Shown here piece after piece: positions 12,364 to 25,020 of a stretch of DNA of 64,000 bases. This DNA is from Sinonovacula constricta (taxonomy: Eukaryota; Mollusca; Bivalvia; Cardiida; Solecurtidae), in contig CM017567.1 in assembly GCA_007844125.1 (NCBI GenBank), positions 1,995,160-2,059,159 of the forward strand. The letters run 5' to 3'. Position numbers and translations under genes: made by a program. A model generated the notes under the pieces. It saw only the letters and a list, made by a program, of their open reading frames with translations, was not told the DNA's origin and did not search any database. Within the stretch, counting starts at the first letter, position 1; every line of letters starts with the position of its first letter.

Positions 12364-12888
12364 TCCACAATCATTAACAAAAAAAGGAAATGGATATAGG
12401 TGGACCCTTTCCAATAACAATTTCGTTTCAATAAGTTGGAAGATGTCGACCTAGTAACCAAGCCTTATAGAAACAAAACCAACATAATTAAACACCCCAC
12501 ATTAGGGGTGAAAGAGATTCCTATGCCGTATAACCATAAGATGAGCTTAGGGCAAAAAGTTAGGCAGTGAAATTCACATACTCAATCACTCACCTTATAT
12601 CAGGGTAAAAAATACAAAAACATCCATCCATTCTAAGCTTATTAGCTATATAAGTAGGTAACCGAAATTGGATACCTGATAGGAGCCCACTTTTTCGGCA
12701 CATTGGTCAACAATCTTTAAGTCATGCCAGGGCAACATGACGGGGTCACGATAAAATACGAATGTATGTGCTGACCCTTAAATAAACCAGTTATAGATAG
12801 ATAGATTCAGAAAACATTCAATCGCTATTGCTCACCGACTACACACCATCGAAAGACTCGACTGCCTTAGGTAAAGAGATATACCAAA

Positions 12889-13482
12889 TTGTCAGAACAA
12901 TCCTCAAATTGTCACAGCCGGAGGTTTACGATAGAGGTCGGATCGTTAGTAAAAGAATCAACGGTGAAAGGAATTCGGGACTCATACCTGCAAATGAAGA
13001 AGAAGGAAGGATTTGATGTCAACAAACCTCCCCACTCTCCTAGAGGTGCCACCACCATGCTCGGCGACCTCGATGAAGAAGTTCAAAACTGGGTAATGAA
13101 AGTGAGACTCAGCGGAGGCGTAGTAAACGTGAGAACGTTAAAAGCGGGAGCTGAAATCACAAGACATGCCCGCCACAAGTTAGAACGCTATGGTGGGCAC
13201 ATTAACATAACTAATGATCTGGCAAGATCAATATTGAGAAGAATGGGGTTCGTCAAGCGTCGATGTACAAAAGCTGTTAAGAAAATGCCGTCCGACTTCG
13301 ATGAAATCAAATCCGAATTCGTGAAGAAAGTGACCAATGTTGTGACGTCACACTCTATACCAGACAGCCTTGTCATCATCTTGGACCAAACGGGCTGCCA
13401 GATGGTTCCCGGCGGTGAATTAGCCATCGCTAAAAATGGTACCACAGTACACTTTTTCGTAAACATACTTCAGTTATTTATT
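12889..13482 (+). pseudogene. Truncated pogo/Tigger-like DDE transposase
   Basis: An open frame of about 200 codons resembles the N-terminal half of a pogo-superfamily transposase common in invertebrates. It shows a helix-turn-helix-like segment (KESTVKGIRDSYLQMKK), then the family-typical strings LSGGVVNVRTLKAG, GGHINITNDLARSIL and RRMGFVKRRCT, then IPDSLVIILDQTG, whose Asp should be the first catalytic acid of the DDE triad. The usual NWDQTG reads ILDQTG here. Similarity stops at about 13460, shortly after that Asp, so the remaining catalytic residues are missing. There is no ATG near the beginning. Such proteins cut and paste DNA; this copy cannot. No terminal inverted repeats were recognised around it. 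Confidence 0.82.
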
Positions 13483-13529
13483 ATCCACAGTTGTAATGAT
13501 TATCAAGCCGAAATTTTAAGTGTGTAAGA

Positions 13530-14790
13530 AATGGCATATCATAATTGCTCTCAACCTAAGGGTTTAATGACTATATTTTTTCATCTATAACATTGCACCG
13601 ACAGTAAACATTCCTTGGAAGTATATACAGGCAGGATGAGACATGACACATATTGCCACCGAGGTTGCCAGTTAACGAAGTTGCTGTTACATCCTCTACC
13701 CAACTACCCCTGATTACAAAACAAGCCGTCTCATCTTAAAAGAACTGTCCGGTAACTGGCATATTTGGTCAAATTTGAAAAAAAATAGTCCATTTGAAAG
13801 CAGGGTTTTAGTTTGACCGCTTCAAGTGATATTTCACATTAGTTTGTTAAAGTTGCAGTGCCGACCGTTATCATCGGTTAAAAGGACCCTAAACTTACAC
13901 TTCTGGAAAATATGGGCACATGATGGCAATGGGATGGGTTGATATTCGACCGATACCACACCCATTTTGAATTTAAGTAGGTTGTTTATGTTCAGACATT
14001 TTTCTTACGACCGCTTCCGATTAGGATTTTGATCGGAAACCATGTGATTTGTGAATAATATGTTAACAGTCATGGACCTACTCAAATGAAGAACGGCTGG
14101 TTTTGACATTGTCTAGCAACTTTAAAAGAAAGGACTTTTAATGAAAACTGGTTATATATCTGGGGCCGCAGCACATACATGTACGTTTAAACGGGAAATT
14201 GGAGTGATCGAGGTAAACATCAGTCGATAACACGCAAAGAAGGAATGTAGCCCACAAGAAAATAAATAATCTAAAAGAAACAAGAAAAAATCTTTGTCTC
14301 AACACATGTATTGAACGACGTTGGCAATGGAAGTTGAACTAAATGCGGACAGAGATTTAGCCCAGCTCCTGCTTAAAAATATCAGGTAGGCGCTGCGTGT
14401 ACAAGCATTATTGAAATTTTAAGTACTAAAGAATTATATAAAACCATGTCAACACTGTTCTTTAATGTGTCAATTCCCTGCCAACTATATAGTATTGTGA
14501 CGCCTATATATGAATGTGATTATAGTTTATATGCATTTTAGTATTTGAACTCACCAGTGCTATCAAAATTTGAATGATCAACGTTTTACCATATACAGAA
14601 GTTAACTGATGTTTTCAAAATTGAACTAATTCAGACACAAAATGAGATACCTTATGCATACTTTGTATTATCTCTTTTTAGGACTGCATTGGCGTTAACT
14701 AGAACATGTATCAACATATTTAGTATAATAGCATCACATAAGAAGAAAATTATTTAGGATAAAAATCAAATATGTAATACATGAAATGAT
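13530..14790. other. No gene seen
   Basis: No open frame of interest, RNA gene or clear repeat is visible. The sequence is AT-rich with ordinary stop density. Confidence 0.5.
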
Positions 14791-14796
14791 GTGTAT

Positions 14797-15000
14797 ACAT
14801 GGCTCCTGGTAAGGGGGGTGTGGGGGGGGCTGAGTCTCAAACTTGTATCTCCTCTGACTCATACAGCCTTTCACTCTGTAGGTTCAAGTCCTGGGCAGGA
14901 TAAATAATATGTAAGGTATTCCAGCTGACCTGCCCAGCGATGTGTTGTGGATTCTCCTAGGGTCTTCCTTAAAAGCTGCATGATATTTTAACTATATATG
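14797..15000 (+). repeat. tRNA-derived SINE-like element, diverged
   Basis: A tRNA-like head begins 'catggctcctgg' and holds a B-box-like string 'ggttcaagtcc' at 14881, followed by a body containing 'ttccagctgacctgc'. The element at 60048-60250 has the same order: 'ggctcccatgg', 'ggttcgagtcc', 'ttccagctgacttgc'. Two copies sharing head and body mark a SINE family. This copy is the more degraded and carries G-rich insertions in the head. Confidence 0.7.
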
Positions 15001-15043
15001 CCCCAAGTCTATTTGTATGAAAATGTAAACAAATCACTTAAAT

Positions 15044-15192
15044 GTGATATCCGACAGTTTGGACCAATATTTTCATTATACATCCTAGTACACCATTTTT
15101 ATATGAACAGATCTTGTAAAATGATGTTTATTGATGTCCTACACCTGTCAGAAAAGTGAAGTATAACGCCGCAATCGTCATTACAACCATGT
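15044..15192 (+). repeat. Dispersed repeat, also at 30913-31057
   Basis: The block opens with 'tatccgacagtttgg', continues through 'acaccattttt', 'gaacagatc' and 'attgatgtcct', and ends near 'accatgt'. The same series is found at 30913-31057, directly before the reverse transcriptase fragment of duplication unit 1. It may be part of the same LINE family or an independent repeat. Confidence 0.75.
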
Positions 15193-16060
15193 TTTTTTCT
15201 ATCTGAGCAAAGGTGCACAGTTATCTATTTTTAAACCAAGAAAGTCATGTGACTTCTTATGTTTGAGTTCATCCACGTCATCCGCTGTTACGTCGATGTC
15301 TATTTTTAGCAGGAAGCCCAATCGTTCATATTTACTGATAGTGTTACATATATTAGATGTAGGCAAATGGTCGGATGCCACCTTTAACAAAATCTCTTTT
15401 ACCTGCAATCATTTTATATTTGTATTTTTCATTTTTGTGCCAAGCCTGAGAAGTTGTTCAAACAAAAATGATAAATGGATTAAAATATAACCTTTTATCA
15501 TTAGAGCATATATATATGAATCTTATTTCTTTTTAAGTATTCAGATGTATTTATGATGGGAGAATTGGTCCATCCTGTTATTTACATCATATGTTGTTAT
15601 CTTCAGCTGCATTATCCCAAATGATAACTAAACAACATTTGAAGCCTATCCTGGATTATCATCTTACTTCGACACCAGGGTGTGAGATGTTTATGTTGTT
15701 GAATGCAATTTAATTACATGTAATGGTGTAATTATATATTTTTTAAAACTTCGAAATATGTTACCTTGTTCTATTGACATGATGATCTGTCTAATAATTT
15801 TGTTGCTTGTAAAGTATTGTGTTTAGCATCCCAACACCAACATTTCGGTAACCTGCAGAAAGTTTTCACTAAAACTAGACTAGTATGACCTTTACTGTGT
15901 GTTTTTTTCATTCTCATCATTGACACCAGGCTGTCCAGCATGTTAATACAGTGAATGCGGTCCATCTTCTTCAAATGGACATTGTCTCTGCTTAAGTGAC
16001 AAAGTTTTAATGAGGCGATCCACACATCCAAACATCCAGACGAGCTTCCTGTGAAGCACA
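15193..16060. other. No supported gene; one weak minus-strand open frame
   Basis: A 69-codon minus-strand frame at 15199-15408 has a protein-like composition (ILLKVASDHLPTSNIC) but no ATG, no recognised domain and no second copy for comparison. I leave it as a possible exon or transposon remnant. The rest of the stretch contains several 'gacaccagg' strings that may be SINE-body fragments. Confidence 0.3.
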
Positions 16061-16064
16061 TATG

Positions 16065-16170
16065 GTGCTGTCTTCAAAGTGAAAACATGCAATGAATATA
16101 TACCAGACATAATACTGCACCTGGTCACAATTCATGTTTCCTGACACCAGGCCCACCAGTGAATTTCTCT
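16065..16170 (-). repeat. Fragment of SINE body (same family as 18.1 kb)
   Basis: The + strand reads 'ggtgctgtcttcaaagtg', then 'actgcacctggtcacaatt', then 'cctgacaccaggcccaccag'. This matches 18175-18262 and, more loosely, the body of the SINE at 61740-62013. The tRNA-like head is absent, so this is a body fragment lying in the minus orientation. Confidence 0.65.
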
Positions 16171-18124
16171 TGCAAGCTGAGTTTAGACAAGGGTGCTTTA
16201 TTCATACCATCTTTATGATTGGTTAGTTGCTGGCTTGGTTTTTTATTATATGCTTCAAGTATCTTAAGTCACTGTCTACACAATACACTGCCACGGCAAG
16301 TAGAACCATTTTTATGACCCAATATATTCTAAATTTTTATTGCTACATGTAATATAACTTGGACACCTCATCATTTTAGGGAGATCAGTGTGTTTATGTC
16401 TGGGCTGAAAATTGCCATTGGTCGGACAAGACTGCATTAAAGTAAATTGAGCAAATAGCTTATACAAAGACTATTTTATGTAATTACATGAATATTACTT
16501 ATTGAATGGAAATATATTGTTAAATAATTTGAACTTTCAGAAACTCAACCTACATACTTATGAGGTGATACATCAAAAAGAGAGAGAAAAAAGAAAGCCG
16601 CCCTGTCATTTGCGGATCTGTTTGAGTCTGCGAATCTGTTTGAGTATGTATTCCTGCTTTTTAGTATTACCATGATATTGGGTATTTACTTGGACAGAAC
16701 TTTGCACTTCTATTTGTATGTCTTGTTAACTAATTTATATACTGTGAGTCAAGACTACAGGTATATATATCACATAGTTTTATATGATTACTGGTACATA
16801 CAAACAGCACATGGCTGACAAACCACGGATTCTTCGTCCATGCCTTCATCTAACACTATTTTATTTTCCTTTTTCCTTCATTAATTTATTAAAGTTCCAA
16901 TTCTTTTGTAGAAGCAAGCTAGTTGTTTAACAATGTTGAGTTATTGCAAAGTTTTTACTTGAAAGACAGTCACCCAAATAGACGTGAACAAACAAGACAT
17001 AAAAATTGTTTGTAACCTATGTAGCACAGTTAAACTGTTAATGTTTTACTATTTAATCTTTCTAACAATCAATATCCATACATGTATGCATATGTAACTT
17101 GTTGATAGACATAAATCATCACCAAGACAGAAAGGGATTATGATGATGCAGAATATGAACCACCCCATCAACTGTTGCTGCTGCTGATGCTGCTACTACT
17201 ACAAGTTACAGTTTCAAGGTTTCAAGACTATTCATTTGGTATATAAATACCTATAATTAATTATTATGGAACAATGCTACTACTTACAGAAATCATGCTT
17301 CTTATAAACAGGTATCCTTTATAACATAACAACAGAACATGCATCATCCCTATCCATGATGGGTTACCTGACTGCAGCCATGAGCCACTGGGTGATGAGG
17401 AATGTAACAAACACTGGCAACACCAACTAAAGCCTATCATTCACTCAACTGTTGGCTGGTGCCAACCCAGAAAAATTTCAGGTTATATTATATATTATTT
17501 ACCAGCTAAAATTAATTTACTTAAAATGAAATATTATTTAAAAGTTAAATGGAAGTTGGAAGAAGAAAATAAGCATATGGGTGTTGTATCCAGTAATTAT
17601 AATGAACATACACAAGAGAACTGTTGTGTAGTATCCTACGGTCCTGACTGACTAATAGAATGAAAAAGAACCCTCTATCTATGATACTCTTGATTCAAGG
17701 AGGATTTACTCTAGTGGTACCAGTATCACAAGACCTTCAACTGTCTACTGTCAAATGCGTGTTTGTGTGGAGCGGTAATATTTTAGTACAATAAAATTCT
17801 TTATGAATTTATTAAAAAAAAAATTATAAGGGTAAAGTGTTCATCTTTGTCCTAGTACTTACTGCTAAGCATTTCCAAGAACAGTATAATGTACTGCAAT
17901 GACAATTATGCATTACTTGTCATTACAGCGTGCACCATACCTAAACAGGCAAGTTATTTTTGTGATAGAATGGAGATGAATTTCAATAATATTCAAACAA
18001 AACCTCACTCACACATGGGCATTCATAAATACTTTTTATAAACATGATGCTGGTAACTAATAATAAATGATATATTGTCAGTGTAATTTGATAGTATTTG
18101 ATGTTTTGTTGGGTTTATTGTCCC
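16171..18124. other. No gene seen between SINE fragments
   Basis: Ordinary AT-rich sequence with a few short CTG/CTA runs near 17173-17200. I see no supported coding region or RNA gene. Confidence 0.5.
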
Positions 18125-18420
18125 ACAAGCAGTAATTCAGTTATCTGGAAACGGTGTTCACTTAAAGTAGATATAGTGCTGCCTTCACTGTGTATAGCAT
18201 GCCATGAACACCTGGCATGATACTACACCCAGTCACATTATCCTGTCACCGGGTTAGCCAGTCGTGGAACTACCCTTATATTTGTTTGAGCTTTAGCAAG
18301 GTAGTTATAACGCTACCATTTTTTTTATTACTTTGGTATGTCGCGGTCCGGGTTCGAACCAGGGGCCTTCCGTTCCTCGTGCCGACCTTCTGCCGATTGC
18401 GCTTCCAGGCCCGATTTGAT
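18125..18420 (-). repeat. tRNA-derived SINE, minus strand
   Basis: Read on the minus strand, the head holds an A-box-like string 'aagcgcaatcgg' (about 18391-18404) and a B-box 'ggttcgaacc' (18351-18360), followed by the body that includes the reverse complement of 'cattatcctgtcacc'. Head-body order matches the better preserved element at 61740-62013. The B-box is palindromic, so orientation rests on the A-box and body. The element is diverged. Confidence 0.65.
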
Positions 18421-19371
18421 AATATGTCTCTTAAGCTACATTTCAAAAAAGTTGTAGGGGAGCATGTCTTGCAAACCCATCTAACACGGTTAGCACCTCT
18501 AGTTCTCTCTCAGTTAGGACCCCTCTGAATAATCGTTGATCCGCCCTGTACTTGATGAATTACATGTATTTTCTAAATATAGACAAAGTTGCAAAAAGCA
18601 AAATTAACAGTTTTAGAATAAATACATTAATGTTACTGGTTCTCTAACAGCAATTTGTATTTTTATATTTATAAAACCTTTCCTCTGAATGACCTGTGCT
18701 GCACATTTTTCTTTGAGTAAGTAGTCCACTAAATACAGCAGGATATCTCTTGAGCTGGTCTAGTTGAATGACACGTGTATGTACCGTAGTACATAAACAC
18801 AACGGTGTGTGTTTGTGTACCGGTATGTTACGAGTATTGATACAAATTTTACCTGGCGCGATATTATTTCGCACGAATAGTTCTGTCACAGGTAGGAGCT
18901 GAGAACCAGACTATATGTGCAGTTGTTTATATTGACATACGGGCATTTCTGCATAAGTTATGTTAGTCTGGATTACCTGCCCTTTGTCTAAACAAATAGA
19001 AGCTGGGAACCAGACTAAAGTTATGTAAATTAGAATCAACGGTTTTCAACGAAAGAGGGTGTGCAAAATGAAAGTATAATTTTTTGTCTCTGAAAATCCG
19101 ATCAAATATCGTGTGTATGTGAGAAAGTTACACACATAAAATCGAATTACTATATACTTAACGTCCTTACATATTTATCATTCGTTTTAAGCTTTTTGTT
19201 TAAACATAGTACAATACTGTCCTGGCCGTCACTGCAACTTTATCTAGTCAATTTATGACTTTTAAAAGCAGCCATATTATTAGATAATATGCCAATGTCC
19301 TATGCGTATTGAAACAAATATTAAAACTTATATTCTGAAAATACTATAGACAGGTATCGTATGCCAGTTAA
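18421..19371. other. No gene seen
   Basis: A short duplicated string, 'gagctgagaaccagacta' near 18897 and 'gaagctgggaaccagacta' near 19000, flanks an inverted 'tagtctgg' near 18965. Nothing else is recognisable, and the 81-codon minus-strand frame at 18644-18889 has no sign of coding. Confidence 0.5.
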
Positions 19372-20031
19372 ATAAAGAAAGGACATAACAGTGAAATAAC
19401 AAAAGCAGAGAAAACCCGAACAATTAACTCCTTAGAACCAGGTTTAGGTAGTTTAACCCAAACAATTACCTCCTTAGAACCAGGTTTAGATAGTTTAATC
19501 CAAACAATTACCTCCTTAGAACCAAGTTTAGATAGTTTAACCCAAACAATTACCTCCTTAGAACCAGGTTTAGGTAGTTTAACCCAAACAATTACCTCCT
19601 TAGAACCAGGTTTAGGTAGTTTAACCCAAACAATTACCTCCTTAGAACCAGGTTTAGATAGTTTAACCCAAACAATTACCTCCTTAGAACCAGGTTTAGA
19701 TAGTTTAACCCAAACAATTACCTCCTTAGAACCAGGTTTAGATAGTTTAACCCAAACAATTACCTCCTTAAAACCAGGTTTAGATAGTTTAACCCAAACA
19801 ATTAACTCCTTAGAACCAGGTTTAGATAGTTTAACCCAAACAATTACCTCCTTAGAACCAGGTTTAGGTAGTTTAACCCAAACAATTAACTCATTAGAAC
19901 CAGGTTTAGGTAGTTTAACTCAAACAATTACCTCCTTAGAACCAGGTTTAGATAGTTTAACCCAAACAACTACCTCCTTAGAACCAGGTTTAGATAGTTT
20001 GAACACCTCTGGGTTTAACCAGCTGTTATAA
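19372..20031 (+). other. Open reading frame across the 42-bp repeat, no ATG
   Basis: Because 42 is a multiple of three, one + frame stays open through all 14 units and encodes the 14-residue repeat TITSLEPGLDSLTQ, with variants such as N for the second T, G for D, S for G and K for E. The frame runs from just after a stop at 19369-19371 to the TAA at 20029-20031, about 219 codons, but contains no ATG. One minus-strand frame is also open (repeat WVKLSKPGSKEVIV). Most substitutions would change amino acids, as expected for non-coding drift. It could be an exon of a repetitive protein, but chance openness is the simpler reading. Confidence 0.35.
19420..20007 (+). repeat. 42-bp minisatellite, 14 tandem units
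   Basis: The unit starts at 'caattacctccttagaacca' and repeats exactly every 42 bp at 19421, 19463, 19505 and so on to 19967, giving 14 units with no length change. Units differ by a handful of substitutions, notably 'gataga' versus 'ggtaga'-type changes before 'tagttt'. Variants occur in short runs (units 4-5 and 11-12 share one form, 6-10 another), which suggests local block duplication. Constant phase implies recent expansion. Confidence 0.97.
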
Positions 20032-21814
20032 CATCCTACTCCTTACAGTCACGTAACGATCGATACAAGTCAAATGTGTCAATTCAAAATGCGTGTTGTC
20101 AATCCTGAAAGAAAAATCAGCCTTGTGTCGTTGTAGAACTAGGTTAGCTGGGACAACCTTTCCACATTACAGTTATCTCCCAGACCGGTACGCGGACCCA
20201 CGCGGTGAGAAACTGGTGGATTACAAGTAGGCGGATCTTACCGCTCAGCACCCCCTTAATAATATTGGTATATAGGAAGGTTGGTCATAACATCAAAACT
20301 TGCCAATTAAATATCACACAGTTATTTTAGGGGACAATAGTAAACAGAATGTGGTTTAAATCTTCTTAAATAATTGTATTCTCTTGGCATAATTCGAATA
20401 CTAACTAGTTATTTGATTATTAAATAGTTAGACATTATTAAGACAGGTACGTGTCATCTCCATATATTTTACATGTTTATGTCATTTGTCTAATACCGAA
20501 CAGTTTTGAATCTAATTGACTAGTACCGGCCATTATTAACCACTGGTCCGACAAAATCAAACATAACGGCTTTTATACGAACACTGGGTGGAATGATCAG
20601 TCAGAAATAAAACCTCGAGAGTTTCTAAGGTGAAAAGAAAGCATACGTCTTTGGTCTTTGAAAGGAAACAGTCCCAGCGATGACGGTTACTATGAATTTG
20701 GCAAATAAAACATATTTAAGACATTTCAAAAGTTAATATTCCAGTTTTATTGGGATAAGTAAGGAAAGTCAGGTACTTATTACTTAAATTAGAAATGAAA
20801 TTCAAAAGGATGTGTCTAGGAGCTTGTTTGCTTTATTCGTATTTGAAAAGATATATATCATGGGCTGTAAGGTAAACGTCCATTTAAATTTTATAAATAT
20901 TCAACATTAATTCACAAGTCACAACAATAAGTTATTATCCTACGCCAGGCAATTAGATAAAAGTTGTTGAAAAGGTACGAATGTTTGCTGTCTTGATTTA
21001 CATGTGTATTTGTAAATTATATTGCAAACAAGTGCATTTTAAAGTGCATAATTAAGTAATGTCATTTTCTCTTGTACTTTTTATTGTTATTTCCTGTCAA
21101 AGTTACAAGCAATGTTATATTTCATCGTGAGGAGTTGTGTATCTCTCACCAATGTTTCGTTAAAGGTTATACAAATCCTTTACTTTGTAAAGCAAATCAA
21201 CAGACCCCACCACCATTACCTAAATAAACAAGCATCTGTCCCGATAAAAACAGTCACCATTTTGGTTCAAATCTATGTATATGTTAATGGTTATTTACAA
21301 ATAAAGAGTCATAGTTGATACCAAAACTGAAGTATAGTATAAACAAAGATTTAATGATTATCATATATTATTCTATAGGATTATTTTAAGAAATAAATCT
21401 TGCAGTATACATGTAAATAAATATAAATCAGGTAATTCGTTTTATACGCATAAATAATCATGCACTTTATATTTTAATATTAAAGTTACAAAACAAGTGA
21501 ATATAGATAATAATAAGAAAACATGTTCGGTTGTACGTGCATTGTGCTTATTTAAAATATACATGTATTTAAAAAAGTATTGAAGAACCTGTTCTGTTGT
21601 ACACGCAATGTGCCTTATTAAGATATTTAAAAAAAAGTATTGAAGAAGCTCACTGAATTTACGACGAGGATAATAGCCTTCTCATTTCTGATAACAAACG
21701 CGTGTACAGTAAAACTCAAATTAAAGTAGTTAAATTAAATCTATAATGTTCTGCTCACTTAAGAAGACATTTTCCACGTCGCCTTTATCGATCTCACGAT
21801 GAGTAGGGTGTAGA
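20032..21814. other. No gene seen
   Basis: The stretch is AT-rich. A slightly GC-richer patch at 20130-20250 might be an old repeat but matches nothing else here. The only open frame of note, 68 codons at 21112-21318, lacks any domain. Confidence 0.5.
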
Positions 21815-22054
21815 TTTGGCAAAAGCGTAAATGGCTACACAAAAAGCTATACAGTACATAGAAATGGTTATCGATTGATTTATAAGACAGATGTAAGACA
21901 TGCTAGTTGAACGTGTGTTAAATAAGCAACAGGATCAGGTGTAAAAATCTACAGTCGGCCATTTATTTACTTATCCACTGTGATCAGAACCGCATTGACT
22001 TAATATAAAAACGGCAATACACAACGATCAGTGCGATTTGGCTTAATAAGCTAT

Positions 22055-23078
22055 TATGCGAGGGTTGGTAATATTTGTATAGCATGGCTCAGATTCGTAA
22101 TACATTTAACATTGGTGCGTTTTAGAAAATATACAATTATTGCTCTGAATGACGTTATAGCCGTAATTAAATATAGCCGCATTCGACAAACATGTAAATA
22201 GCCTTTTTAGTTTTCTTTAAAAATATAAAACAATGGTTCATTCAATTATTGTTTGCACTTATGACCATGTTTGACTTTTTTCATCATTGGCCTTGCAATA
22301 TCATGATCAAAGTCATAAAACGATTTAGATTGTGTTCGATTTTAACGCATGACAAACACATTTACAGTGTTAATGTCGTTTTTTTTTTCGGGCTGTTTCG
22401 ATGATACTGTTATGTGTGTATGCTTTACATTAAAGGATCAGTTCATTTGAAACATGATTGGATTTGTTACATATTGTCAAGATGGGAGAGACAGAGAGAG
22501 AATGAGTAAGAGAGGGAAAGAGAGAGAGAAGAAAAAAGTTGTTATGTATTTATGCATGTAACAAATCCATGTATATATTAAGTGTCAAGATGTCAAGATT
22601 AACAACATCAGTTTTACATTTACAATATCTGCATTAAGTAATAATTTAAGATATTAACTTTAGATTACGATTTTTAAGAAGGGTCTATTTGATTTGACTA
22701 TGACTCCTTTCGAAGCAACAAGTTCGACATTCCGCCAGAACATTCAACCATTTTGCAAACAGGATCAATGTCATTTGAATTAATTAGACACAAAGATTTA
22801 AAGTCTTCACTTTTAGCAATTTAGAAAATATAAAATGTATGGAGAATTGCATATAAGTGTTCGTTAGATACTGAAAATACTAAACGAGTTGGATGAAATG
22901 AAACGAAACGAGGCATATTTTAGACAACGAGTTTAATATGTTCAGTATTTAATGAACACGAATATTAGATTCTATTTATCACAAAACTAAACCATCATCT
23001 GTTTTTGCTCACAGTGCATCATATTTTTTATACACATACTTAATGACGTCACACTACGATGATGACGTCACACCGCTA
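22055..23078. other. Unit-1-specific segment, absent from unit 2
   Basis: Flanking 'tggcttaataagc' and 'ataactaactagtgtgtta' are shared by both units, but the roughly 1 kb between them is present only here. It holds an AG-rich tract near 22481-22530 and two TGACGTCA palindromes at 23044-23051 and 23063-23070. No gene is visible. Whether it was inserted here or deleted in unit 2 is not settled. Confidence 0.8.
22481..22532. repeat. AG-rich simple repeat
   Basis: Purine-only tract of mostly GAGA with interruptions on the + strand. It lies inside the unit-1-specific segment. Confidence 0.85.
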
Positions 23079-23176
23079 TAACTAACTAGTGTGTTACCAA
23101 AAAAAAACGCATGAGTGTTACCTCACCCTCACACGGTATGTTATGTGATAAATTATACAAAAGCGGTATGACGTCA
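23044..23176. promoter_or_regulatory. Three TGACGTCA (CRE-type) palindromes
   Basis: Perfect 8-bp CRE palindromes occur at 23044-23051, 23063-23070 and 23169-23176, about 1.85-2 kb upstream of the BTB start codon of unit 1. The last is kept in unit 2 at 35393-35400; the first two are not. TGACGTCA binds CREB/ATF bZIP factors in animals. Function here is inferred only from the motif and its clustering. Confidence 0.35.
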
Positions 23177-24782
23177 GCTGTTGACTTCAGTACAATAGCG
23201 GTTACACCTCTTTACAGGAGCACTATTAGACTCTTACTTAACGTTTTAAGATATCATCATCTCCAGACTCCTCTGTTTTGCAAGCGGCACAATTTCGTTA
23301 TGAGATGTATTTGCTTAATCCCGGAAACTGGCAAAATAAACACACAACACTAGGGGATACAGGCGCTGAGTTAAACTCGTTATTTTCGTAAAGTAATCCG
23401 TGAACAAAATCGACATAAATATATGAATCTATACTTTGTGTTTATCATTTATGTGACACACTTTGAAATAGAAACTCATTTTTTAAATGCATGTACTGCC
23501 ATCGTCACTCCTTAATAATCAAAGGGCATCTTAGTTAACATTTATAGCCAGATTATTGCCCATGATCTTACTGTTTTAACTAATGTCAGGAAAACAACTA
23601 AATAAAATACAAATGCGTACAATTTAAGACTAACTAATACGTTTAGGGACGCGCCAGGGGTAAATGCTAATGGTGTTATACAATCGTTAAAAATCTATTG
23701 CAAAAAATAATAGCTTTTTATACAAAAGGGATTATTTATATTTACAGACTTAAATACAGTGTTGTTGTTGTTTTTGCCGTTATGAATGTCCTGTGAGGGT
23801 ATGTTTGTACTCCGCTCAGAGCTTGATTTCATGTAACATAAAGGTCTGATAATCCGCATTTAAAGCAAAGAAATACCTAATTTTTTTTTAAACAAATACC
23901 ATGTAAAACACTTTTAATAAAGTTAATTAAAATATCACTATACTTACTCATATAATATTTACGCGAAAAAGCCTGTATCTCCTCCATGCTTTTAAAATTA
24001 ATCTATGTCTATTTTTAAGAGGGTTTAGATAGCAAATTGAAATTGTAAATATAACAATAATTTGACTGGGTGTTTGGTAAGATTTTAGGCGCCATGTACA
24101 TATTGAGTTAATAGCATCTTAAAACCAGATTTGATTGAAAATATCCATAAAGACTGTTCTGTTTGTAGAGCAAAATTCCTCAAACTTACTGAACAAAAAG
24201 GTGCAACGGTCGCTTGATCTGTAATGATGCGACATTATTTGACATTCTGAGCCCGGCATAATGCCTTTACATATTTACTAAAATTTGTCTGGAATTTACA
24301 TTCCGTACACATTTCAATAAAAATTATACAGCATGTTGAATCCATGTTACACGGTATATTTATAAGACTACTTAATTTAATCAAGTTGTTTGGCTTTCAT
24401 GACAAAATTCCATGAACTTAACGAACAGCCCTCGTACATTTCTGTTTGATCAATTCGCTGCAGGTGTAGGATATTTTATAACTGGTATCCTTAAACAAAT
24501 CAATATTTTCAGGTCTATACCAGTCTACTTATATAAACGCTGCCCAATATGTGTATTACTCCTGTATAATCTTTGTACCTACAGCCCCATGCGGTTTGTA
24601 GGTTGTTAAGAATAGCTGTGGCATTCATTCAAATAAACAGCTCTCCAGGTTTACAAACATGTTCTTACTGGCTTAAACTGGAATAGTTTTTCTTTCTTGT
24701 TGTGTTTATTGATGTCGGAGCTAAATAGCATGAAGAGGCTGTGATAATTCATTAGGTTGTCGACTGATCTGCTAAAGCAGAT

Positions 24783-24798
24783 ATAAACTATAAAGTAT
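24783..24798 (+). promoter_or_regulatory. Possible TATA element upstream of BTB gene 1
   Basis: The string 'tataaactataaag' lies about 235 bp upstream of the start codon and is preserved in unit 2 near 37013. The position is compatible with a core promoter followed by a 5' UTR of about 200 nt. In an AT-rich genome such strings arise readily, so this is a weak call. Confidence 0.3.
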
Positions 24799-25020
24799 GT
24801 GAGTATCAGATTTCTGTTTCAACATTGGATATTTGGCACAAATATATTATACATATCTTTAATAGAAAACATCCAGTGATGTAATATTAAGACGATTTAT
24901 GTAACAAGGAGTAGTTGATAAAGCTAAAGAAGAAATTTGGAAAAGGAGATTGAAAGCAAACTAACTCGGATACGTCTGAAAAATGGCGATATATATCTCT
25001 CTGGAATAGATTAATTACAA

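Noticed and set aside
19421..20007. Regular repeats that might suggest a CRISPR array
   Set aside because: The 42-bp units are contiguous with no unique spacers, and the genome is eukaryotic; this is a minisatellite.
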